This document shows positions 1-5,351 of a DNA stretch of 5,351 nucleotides, piece by piece. Position numbers and translations under genes: made by a program. The DNA is from Opitutaceae bacterium (GTDB taxonomy: Bacteria; Verrucomicrobiota; Verrucomicrobiia; Opitutales; Opitutaceae). Every line of letters starts with the position of its first letter. The first letter of the stretch is position 1. The notes below the pieces were generated by a model. It did no database searches. It was not told the DNA's origin and was given only the letters and a program-made list of their open reading frames with translations. The stretch spans positions 1-5,351 of the forward strand of contig JANXSC010000567.1 of assembly GCA_025352845.1 (NCBI GenBank). The letters are read 5' to 3'.

Positions 1-116
1 CTTGGGCCCGAAAAGCGCGGGCGAAAGCTCCGCGCTACATCGAGGGCAGGGCCTGGTATTGGACCCCCCGTTTTTCAGACTGGCATCGCCCCCCGGTCTT
101 CTGTCCCTTCCTCGGC
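1..116. other. upstream region with no convincing gene
   Basis: No recognisable gene is seen here. The frame of the following permease stays open to the left edge, but its translation over this stretch is rich in Trp, Arg and Pro, resembles no permease N-terminus, and has no ATG, GTG or TTG before 117. The stretch holds the inverted repeat at 14-36. No convincing -35/-10 pair or Shine-Dalgarno sequence is visible. The end of an upstream gene cannot be excluded because the window starts here. Confidence 0.5.
14..36. repeat. 7-bp perfect inverted repeat (hairpin, possible dispersed intergenic repeat)
   Basis: AGCGCGG (14-20) pairs exactly with CCGCGCT (30-36), and a G-T wobble (21/29) can extend the stem, leaving the loop CGAAAGC. 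No T-run follows on the + strand. On the opposite strand, reading leftwards, the stem is followed by TTT and then mixed sequence, so it is a poor intrinsic terminator in either direction. It may be one copy of a short palindromic repeat of the kind scattered between genes in GC-rich genomes; that is inference, as no second copy is seen in this window. Confidence 0.55.
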
Positions 117-1265
117 GTGTCCGCCGAATCCAATTCCCCGCTCCTCACGGCCGGCCAGCGCAAGATCGCCGGCTTTGCCCTCACCCTCCTCGCGCTGCTC
201 GGCTCGGCGGCGTTGCTGATCGCGTCGTTTATTGTGCTGGGGCGGCTCCTGAGTTTTTTTTCCGGCGTGCTCTGGCCGCTCGCGGTCGCGGGCGTGCTCG
301 CCCTGATCCTCCGCCCCTTCGTCGAATTGCTGGCGCGTCGCCTGAAACTCCGGCGCCTCGCCGCGGTCATCTGGCTCTACGTGGTCGTCGTGCTGGGTGT
401 GGCCGGGACGCTCGTCCTCGTCGTCCCGCCGCTGATCGATCAGCTCATCGACTTCATCGCTTATCTTCCGGATTTATGGACTAGAGCGTGGGCCTACGTG
501 CAGGAGCACTATCCCCAGTGGGTCCTGCTGGCCCAGCGGCAGCTCGCCAATCCCACGATTCGTCACGCGGTCGAGACGATGACCACCGAGGCGCAGGGCC
601 TGCTCGGCCAAACGCTCCCTTCGCTGCGCGCCGCCTTTGGCGGCGTGTTCGGGGTCTTCAGCTTCGTCACCCACGTCGCGATTATTCCGGTGTATCTTTT
701 TTTCTTCCTGCTCGCGCGCGGCGAGCCCACGCGAAACCTCGGTCGCCACCTGGCGTTTCTCCGTCCCGGCGTGCGCGACGACGTCGTGTTTCTCACGAGC
801 GAATTCGTCGGCATCGTCGAGTCGTTCTTCCGCGGCCAACTGCTCATCGGCTTCTGCATGGGCGTGCTGCTCGCGTTCGGCTTCACCGTCATCGGCCTGA
901 AGTTTGGCCTCTTCATCGGCCTCGCGCTCGGCCTCCTCAACATCGTGCCCTATCTCGGCACGATCCTCGGGCTCGCGGTCGCCCTGCCGCTCGCATTTTT
1001 TCAGCCCGGCGGCGGCTGGCATCTTCTCGGGCTCGTGCTGCTCGTGAAAGCGATCGTGCAATGCGTCGAGAGCTGGTTCCTCACCCCGAAGATCATGGGC
1101 CACCAGACCGGCCTGCATCCCGTCGCGATCATCGTGGCAATTTTTTTCTGGGGCACCGCGTTTGGCGGCGTGCTTGGCATGCTCCTCGCGATTCCCCTCA
1201 CCGCCTTTTTCGTGACGGCGTGGCGGCTGGCGAAACGGAAATACTTGTCGGTCGAACATGCCTGA
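117..1265 (+). CDS. AI-2E family transporter (PerM/YdiK/TqsA-like membrane permease)
   Basis: A 382-residue polytopic inner-membrane protein, close to the usual 340-400 residues of the AI-2E transporter family (Pfam PF01594). Hydrophobic segments lie at about 18-43, 47-68, 81-106, 175-199, 242-292 (a long stretch holding two helices), 300-318 and 335-366. A soluble region at about 107-174 separates the N-terminal helices from the conserved C-terminal half. Family signatures visible are FFRGQLLIG (237-245), NIVPYLGTILG (275-285) and ESWFLTPKIMG (318-328), followed by a Gly-rich terminal helix pair ending in IPLTAFF. Members are linked to export of the signal AI-2 (TqsA) or to Na+/H+ exchange, but most are uncharacterised, so the substrate is unknown here. 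GTG at 117 is the first start codon in a frame open to the window edge, and it leaves a normal short hydrophilic N-terminus before helix 1. No Shine-Dalgarno sequence is visible. The 3' end overlaps the next gene by 8 bases. Confidence 0.92.
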   Translation: MSAESNSPLLTAGQRKIAGFALTLLALLGSAALLIASFIVLGRLLSFFSGVLWPLAVAGVLALILRPFVELLARRLKLRRLAAVIWLYVVVVLGVAGTLVLVVPPLIDQLIDFIAYLPDLWTRAWAYVQEHYPQWVLLAQRQLANPTIRHAVETMTTEAQGLLGQTLPSLRAAFGGVFGVFSFVTHVAIIPVYLFFFLLARGEPTRNLGRHLAFLRPGVRDDVVFLTSEFVGIVESFFRGQLLIGFCMGVLLAFGFTVIGLKFGLFIGLALGLLNIVPYLGTILGLAVALPLAFFQPGGGWHLLGLVLLVKAIVQCVESWFLTPKIMGHQTGLHPVAIIVAIFFWGTAFGGVLGMLLAIPLTAFFVTAWRLAKRKYLSVEHA

Positions 1266-1536
1266 CCGCCCGTCGCCGCCCGCGGAATGCGCCAACTGCG
1301 GCGCGGCGATCCCCCGCTCTGCGCAAGCCTGCCCCGCGTGCGGCGCCGACGAACGCACCGGCTGGCGCGATTCCACCGCCACGCTTTACGACGGGCTCGA
1401 TCTCCCCGACTCCGCCTACGCCGACGAAGCCGCCCCGCCGGCGCCCCGCCCGCGCCGCGGCCCCGCGTGGTATTGGTGGTGCGTCGCTGTCGCGCTCCTG
1501 ATTTTCTTCGCGCTCGCCGCGCTCGGTCTCCGCTAA
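1258..1536 (+). CDS. small zinc-ribbon protein with a C-terminal membrane helix
   Basis: A 92-residue protein of unknown function. Cys11-x2-Cys14 and Cys25-x2-Cys28 form a zinc-ribbon with both CxxC knuckles intact, each followed by Gly or Gly-Ala as in many bacterial zinc-ribbon domains. A short acidic segment follows (about 37-58, including TLYDGLDLPD), then a Pro/Ala/Arg hinge (59-69) and one hydrophobic helix at about 71-90 that starts WYWW and ends at the C-terminus. The arrangement suggests a tail-anchored protein with its ribbon in the cytoplasm (inference; positive charges just before the helix fit this). Its ATG overlaps the end of the permease gene by 8 bases in another frame, pointing to translational coupling and possibly a shared role at the membrane. 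The coding assignment is supported by the intact cysteine pattern; the overlapping alternative frames show nothing comparable. Confidence 0.8.
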   Translation: MPDRPSPPAECANCGAAIPRSAQACPACGADERTGWRDSTATLYDGLDLPDSAYADEAAPPAPRPRRGPAWYWWCVAVALLIFFALAALGLR

Positions 1537-1594
1537 AAAAATCGCGCGGCCCCGCTTGAGCTTCCCGCCGCGCGCGCGAACCTTGGCCGCTTTT

Positions 1595-4306
1595 ATGCCT
1601 TGGGATGTTCAGTTTCGCGCCGGGGTCTGGCTACCACAAATCGAGTGGTGGCTCGATGCGCATTTTCCCGTGCAGCGCTCCTTCGTCTCGCACGCGCACG
1701 CCGACCACATCGCGCCGCACGGCGAGATCCTCTGCTCCGCCGGCACCTCGCGGCTCATGCACGCGCGGATGCCCGGCCGGCGCATCGAGCACATCCTCCC
1801 CTTCGGCCAGACCGAGCAACTCCTCCCCGGCACCACCGTCACCCTTCATCCCGCCGGCCACATTTTCGGCTCCGCGCAATCGCTCCTCGCGCACGAGCAC
1901 CACGGCACGCTCCTCTACACCGGCGATTTCAAACTCCGCCGCGGTCACTCCGCCGAAGTGTGCGCCACACCCCGCGCCGACGTGCTGATCATGGAAACCA
2001 CCTTCGGCCGCCCGCACTATGTTTTCCCGCCGACCGCAGAAATCCTCGCCGACATCGCCGCCTTCTGCCGCGCCACGCTCGAGGAGGGCGACACGCCCGT
2101 CCTCTTCGGCTACAGCCTCGGCAAAAGCCAGGAGCTGCTGGCCGGCCTCGCCACCGCGAAACTTCCTGTGATGCTGCACCCGCAGCCGCTGCGCCTCACG
2201 CGCGTCTATGAGGAACTCGGCCTCGCGTTTCCGCCGTATCGGGAATTCTCCGCGCCCGAGGTCGCCGGTCACGTTGTGATCTGCCCGCCGCAGCAAAAAA
2301 ACTCCCCCTTCCTCCGCAAAATCCCGCGCCCGCGCACCGCCGTCATCACCGGCTGGGCCCTCGATCCCGGTGCGATCTACCGCTACCAGTGCGACGCCGC
2401 GTTCCCGCTTTCCGATCACGCCGACTTCCCCGATCTCCTTCGCTTCGTCGAAGCCGTGCAACCCACCCGCGTCCTCACGCTCCACGGCTTTGCCCGCGAA
2501 TTCGCCCTCACGCTCCGCGACCGTGGCATCGAGGCATGGGCCATCGGGCAGGACAACCAGCTCGAGCTTGGCATGTCCATTTCTGTGCCCGCCGCCGCGC
2601 CGGTCGCGGCCCGCCCCGCTTCTTTCCCCGTTCCCGCCGCGACGGCCCCCGAAGATTTCTCCCACTTCGCCACCACCGCCGGGCAAGTCGCCACCGTCCC
2701 CGGCAAACTCGCGAAGATCGAAATTCTCCGCGCCTATCTCGCCGCGCTCTCGCCCGACGACGCCGCGCTCGCCGCGCTGTTTTTCACCGGCCGCGCCTTC
2801 CCGCAGTCCGATGCCCGCGTGCTCACGATGGGCTGGTCCGTCGTGAAACGCGCCGTCCTCGAAGTCGCCGGTCAGACCGAGGCCGATTACCGCGCCGCGT
2901 ATCACCGCTTCGCCGATGCGGGCGACGCCGCCGAGGCGCTGCTCGCCGGCCGCACACAGCCCGCCGCGCTTTCGCTCGCCGCCCTCGCCGCCTTTTTTTC
3001 CGCCATCGCGACCGCCCGCGGTCCCGCCGCCAAGCTCGACCTGCTTCAGGCCACACTCGCGCGCCTCACCGCCACCGAGGCGAAGTATCTCGTGAAAATC
3101 GTCACCGGCGATCTCCGCATCGGCCTGAAGGAAGGCCTCGTCGAGGAAGCCGTCGCCGCCGCCAGCGGCCAGTCCACCGAAGCCGTGCGCGAGGCCAATA
3201 TGCTCGCGGGCGACATTACCGCCGTCACTCGCGCCGCGCGCACCGGCACGCTCGCGACGATTCAACTCCGTGTGTTTCATCCGCTCCAATTCATGCTCGC
3301 AAGCCCCGAGCCCACCGCGGCCGCTATCCTCGCCCGCGTCGCCCCGCCCGTCTGGATAGAGGAAAAATACGATGGCATCCGCTGTCAGCTCCACAAGCAG
3401 GGCGACCGCGTCGAACTCTACTCGCGCGACCTCCACCGCATCACCGCCCAGTTTCCCGATCTCGCCGGTGCCGCGCGCGCCCTGCCCGGCGACTTCATCC
3501 TCGACGGCGAACTCCTCGCGTGGCGCGACGGCCGCGCCCTCCCGTTTGCCGAACTCCAAAAACGCCTCGGCCGCAAGGGCGACGATTTTTTCCTTGGTTC
3601 GGAAATTCCCGTCTCCCTCTCCGTCTACGACCTCCTCTGGCTCGACGGCCGCACGCTCCTCAAATCTCCGCTCATCGAACGCCGCGCCCTCCTCGACCAA
3701 TTGCTCCGCCATCGAGAATCCAGAATCGAAAATCCAAAATTTCCCCTCGCTCCCGTGCAGTTCGCGTCCACCGCGCTTGAGATCGATGCCGCGTTTCTCG
3801 CCGCCCGCCAGCGCGGCAACGAGGGCCTCATCGTCAAGGACCCGCAGAGCATTTACACCCCGGGCCGCCGCGGGCTCGCCTGGCTGAAGCTCAAAAAAGC
3901 CTACGCCACCCTCGACGTCGTCGTGGTCGGGGTTGAATACGGTCACGGCAAACGCCGCGATGTGCTCAGCGACTACACGTTTTCGATTCGCGACGCCGAG
4001 CACGACCGCCTCCTCACCATCGGCAAAGCCTACTCCGGCCTCACCGATGTGGAGATTGCCGCGCTCACCACTCACTTTTTGGCCAACACCCTCGCGGAAA
4101 AAGGCCGCTACCGCTCCGTCGTGCCCGACACCGTGCTCGAAATTGCGTTCGATTCCATTCAGCCGAGCGGCCGCCACCAAAGCGGTTTCGCGCTCCGCTT
4201 CCCGCGCATCGCCCGCATCCGCACCGACAAAACTCCTGCGGAGATCGACACGCTCGAAACCTGCCGCCGCCTCGCCGCGCCCCCCGCGTTCGGTCCCGCG
4301 AACTAG
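1595..4306 (+). CDS. fused MBL/beta-CASP exonuclease and ATP-dependent DNA ligase
   Basis: A 903-residue bifunctional DNA-repair enzyme (numbering from the ATG at 1595). Residues 1-325 form a metallo-beta-lactamase/beta-CASP nuclease like the ligase-associated DNA damage response exonuclease: SHAHADH (His33, His35, Asp37, His38), AGHIFGSA (His89), TGDF (Asp111), MET (Glu134), SLGKSQE (174-180), SDHADF (His275) and LHG (His297). A Pro/Ala linker (about 328-365) leads to an ATP-dependent ligase: N-terminal DNA-binding domain (about 368-570), motif I EEKYDGIR with Lys591 as the predicted AMP-accepting lysine, motif III LDGELLAW (636-643), IIIa YDLLWLDG (678-685), IV EGLIVKD (743-749), V WLKLK (763-767), and an OB-fold with KAYSGLT (811-817), a PSGRHQSGF stretch (857-865) and motif VI RFPRIARIR. 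Every catalytic motif looks intact, so both halves are probably active. These two enzymes are usually separate neighbouring genes. TTG at 1556 would add 13 residues of non-family-like sequence; ATG is preferred, though neither start has a clear Shine-Dalgarno. A heptanucleotide repeat is embedded at 3714-3741. Confidence 0.93.
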   Translation: MPWDVQFRAGVWLPQIEWWLDAHFPVQRSFVSHAHADHIAPHGEILCSAGTSRLMHARMPGRRIEHILPFGQTEQLLPGTTVTLHPAGHIFGSAQSLLAHEHHGTLLYTGDFKLRRGHSAEVCATPRADVLIMETTFGRPHYVFPPTAEILADIAAFCRATLEEGDTPVLFGYSLGKSQELLAGLATAKLPVMLHPQPLRLTRVYEELGLAFPPYREFSAPEVAGHVVICPPQQKNSPFLRKIPRPRTAVITGWALDPGAIYRYQCDAAFPLSDHADFPDLLRFVEAVQPTRVLTLHGFAREFALTLRDRGIEAWAIGQDNQLELGMSISVPAAAPVAARPASFPVPAATAPEDFSHFATTAGQVATVPGKLAKIEILRAYLAALSPDDAALAALFFTGRAFPQSDARVLTMGWSVVKRAVLEVAGQTEADYRAAYHRFADAGDAAEALLAGRTQPAALSLAALAAFFSAIATARGPAAKLDLLQATLARLTATEAKYLVKIVTGDLRIGLKEGLVEEAVAAASGQSTEAVREANMLAGDITAVTRAARTGTLATIQLRVFHPLQFMLASPEPTAAAILARVAPPVWIEEKYDGIRCQLHKQGDRVELYSRDLHRITAQFPDLAGAARALPGDFILDGELLAWRDGRALPFAELQKRLGRKGDDFFLGSEIPVSLSVYDLLWLDGRTLLKSPLIERRALLDQLLRHRESRIENPKFPLAPVQFASTALEIDAAFLAARQRGNEGLIVKDPQSIYTPGRRGLAWLKLKKAYATLDVVVVGVEYGHGKRRDVLSDYTFSIRDAEHDRLLTIGKAYSGLTDVEIAALTTHFLANTLAEKGRYRSVVPDTVLEIAFDSIQPSGRHQSGFALRFPRIARIRTDKTPAEIDTLETCRRLAAPPAFGPAN
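3714..3741. repeat. four tandem AT-rich heptanucleotides inside the ligase coding region
   Basis: Four consecutive 7-base units are seen: GAGAATC, CAGAATC, GAAAATC, CAAAATT. The consensus is roughly (C/G)A(A/G)AATC, strikingly A-rich against the GC-rich surroundings. It is read in frame as ESRIENPKF, a stretch lacking in the ligase motifs on either side (between motifs IIIa and IV). Translated heptads of this type produce the recurrent SKIENPK-like peptides known from other repeat-rich bacterial genomes (recall). It is probably an expanded or inserted short tandem repeat tolerated in a surface loop. Confidence 0.75.
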
Positions 4307-4311
4307 CCGCG

Positions 4312-5351
4312 ATGCTCACGCGTCTCACCGCCCCGGCCCTCACCGAACGCGAACTCTTCGCCGCGCTGCATCCCGATTTGTCCGCCTGGTTCCGGCGCCG
4401 CTTCGGCACCTTCGCGCCCGCGCAACTCATCGCCGTGCCCGAAATCCGCGCGGGCCGCTCCATACTTCTCTCGTCGCCCACGGGCAGCGGCAAAACCCTC
4501 GCCGCGTTTCTCGGCGTCTTCGACCACCTCGCGTCCGCGCGCGCTCTCGGCGAACTTCCTACCGGCATCGTCGCCGTTTACGTGTCCCCGCTCCGCGCGC
4601 TCGCCTACGATCTTCAAAAAAATCTCCAGCAGCCACTCGACGAACTCGGCTGGGCCTGGCTGCGCATCGGCTCGCGCACTGGCGACACCTCCGCCAAAGA
4701 CCGCGCCGCGCAGAAGCGAAAACCCCCGCACATCCTCGTGACGACGCCCGAGAGCCTCACGCTGCTCCTGAGCCAGCCGCCGTGGCTCGCGGCTTTTCGC
4801 GCGACGCGTTTTCTGATCGCCGACGAACTTCACTCGCTCGCTGAAAACAAGCGCGGCGCCCTCCTCATGGTCGGTGCCGAACGCCTTCAGGAAATCTGCG
4901 CGTCCGCCGGCCCACTCCTCCGCATCGGCCTCTCCGCGACGGTCGCGCCCCTTGAAGCCGTCGCCGAATTTCTCGTCGGTCCCGGCCGGCCGTGCCGCCT
5001 CGGTGAGGTCGCGCAACGCAAGCCCGCGCGCATCGAGGTGTTCTCGCCACTGCGCGAGCATGCCTACCCGGCCGCCGGCTACACCGCCACGCGCGTGCTC
5101 CGCGAACTCAGCGCGCTGCTCGGCCAAAAGCGCACCACGCTTATCTTCACCAACACCCGCAGCGGCGCCGAGAGCATCGGTCTGCGCCTGAAAAAACTTC
5201 TGCCCGCCCTCGCCGCGCAGATCGAGGTTCACCACGCCTCGCTCGACCGCACCGTGCGCCTCGAGGTCGAGGATCGCCTCAAGCGCGGCGAGCTGCGCGC
5301 CGTCGTCTGCTCCACGTCGCTCGAACTGGGCATCGACATCGGCTCGATCGA
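4312..5351 (+). CDS. Lhr-like DEXH-box helicase, ligase-associated (3' end outside window)
   Basis: The first 346 codons of a superfamily 2 helicase; the reading frame is open to the right edge with no stop. Motifs in order: Q-motif-like FAPAQ (34-38), Walker A SPTGSGKT (55-62), Ia SPLRALAYD (92-100), Ib TPESL (145-149), II DELH (171-174), III SAT (208-210), IV IFTNTRSGAE (278-287), HHASLDR (307-313) and V STSLELGID (334-342). The spacing and the TPESL, FTNTRSGAE, HHASLDR and SLELGID signatures are those of the Lhr family. Such proteins are ATP-driven 3'-5' translocases on single-stranded DNA. The ligase-associated members run to about 800 residues, so over half, including motif VI, a winged helix and the Lhr C-terminal core, lies outside. 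It begins 5 bases after the nuclease-ligase stop, implying one transcript and probable translational coupling, and supporting a role in the same repair pathway. ATG at 4312 gives a normal N-terminus. No frameshift is seen. Confidence 0.92.
   Translation, partial: MLTRLTAPALTERELFAALHPDLSAWFRRRFGTFAPAQLIAVPEIRAGRSILLSSPTGSGKTLAAFLGVFDHLASARALGELPTGIVAVYVSPLRALAYDLQKNLQQPLDELGWAWLRIGSRTGDTSAKDRAAQKRKPPHILVTTPESLTLLLSQPPWLAAFRATRFLIADELHSLAENKRGALLMVGAERLQEICASAGPLLRIGLSATVAPLEAVAEFLVGPGRPCRLGEVAQRKPARIEVFSPLREHAYPAAGYTATRVLRELSALLGQKRTTLIFTNTRSGAESIGLRLKKLLPALAAQIEVHHASLDRTVRLEVEDRLKRGELRAVVCSTSLELGIDIGSI

Noticed and set aside
59..86. possible sigma-70 promoter (TTGGAC at 59-64, TGGCAT at 81-86)
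   Set aside because: Only about three of six bases match each consensus box; too weak to support in GC-rich sequence.
254..261. run of eight T bases (and T7 runs near 696, 1141 and 2993) as possible frameshift or slippage sites
   Set aside because: The reading frames continue correctly through all of them with family motifs on both sides; nothing suggests programmed frameshifting.
474..1382. 302-codon open frame on the - strand, opposite the permease
   Set aside because: Its translation is a highly charged Glu/Ala/Arg/His-rich string, typical antisense of hydrophobic membrane-protein codons; the + strand permease has clear family motifs.
1537..1594. possible terminator after the zinc-ribbon gene
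   Set aside because: An A-run (about 1535-1541) and GC-rich bases follow the stop, but there is no stem followed by a T-run on the + strand.
2389..3780. 463-codon + strand frame overlapping the nuclease-ligase gene
   Set aside because: Extremely Arg/Pro-rich translation, typical of an out-of-frame read of GC-rich coding DNA, with no motif.
1631..4180. 849-codon open frame on the - strand, opposite the nuclease-ligase gene
   Set aside because: It is a shadow of the GC-rich + strand gene: low complexity, dominated by Gly, Glu, Ala and Arg, with no domain motif, while the + strand frame carries complete catalytic motif sets.
4303..5235. 310-codon open frame on the - strand, opposite the helicase
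   Set aside because: The + strand frame from 4312 encodes every expected Lhr helicase motif through motif V; the antisense translation shows none and is compositionally biased.

Overview
The window is GC-rich bacterial DNA with strong G/C bias at third codon positions. All supported genes lie on the + strand and are tightly packed. Gene content and style suggest a Verrucomicrobiota-type genome, perhaps Opitutaceae: a heptanucleotide AT-rich repeat, start sites without Shine-Dalgarno motifs, and an AI-2E-family permease followed by a small zinc-ribbon membrane protein. This placement rests on recall and inference; no marker gene proves it.

Layout: positions 1-116 hold no convincing gene but contain a clear inverted repeat (14-36). 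A complete AI-2E/PerM-family membrane permease (117-1265) overlaps by 8 bases the start of a 92-residue protein with a CxxC...CxxC zinc ribbon and one C-terminal membrane helix (1258-1536). After a short gap comes a 903-residue protein (1595-4306; a TTG at 1556 is a less likely start). It fuses a metallo-beta-lactamase/beta-CASP nuclease to a complete ATP-dependent DNA ligase. Five bases later starts an Lhr-like DEXH-box helicase (4312 onward), which runs off the right edge.

The last two genes form a DNA-repair unit. In many bacteria a nuclease, an ATP-dependent ligase, an Lhr-like helicase and a PdeM-type metallophosphoesterase are encoded side by side as the 'ligase-associated DNA damage response' set. 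Here the nuclease and ligase are one polypeptide, so end processing and sealing would act from one molecule, with the helicase as the likely third activity. The phosphoesterase, if present, would lie beyond the right edge.

The most notable points are the nuclease-ligase fusion with its Pro/Ala linker, and a four-unit heptanucleotide repeat sitting in frame inside the ligase catalytic domain. I see no wholly unknown system. There is no RNA gene, CRISPR array, insertion sequence or convincing terminator or promoter.
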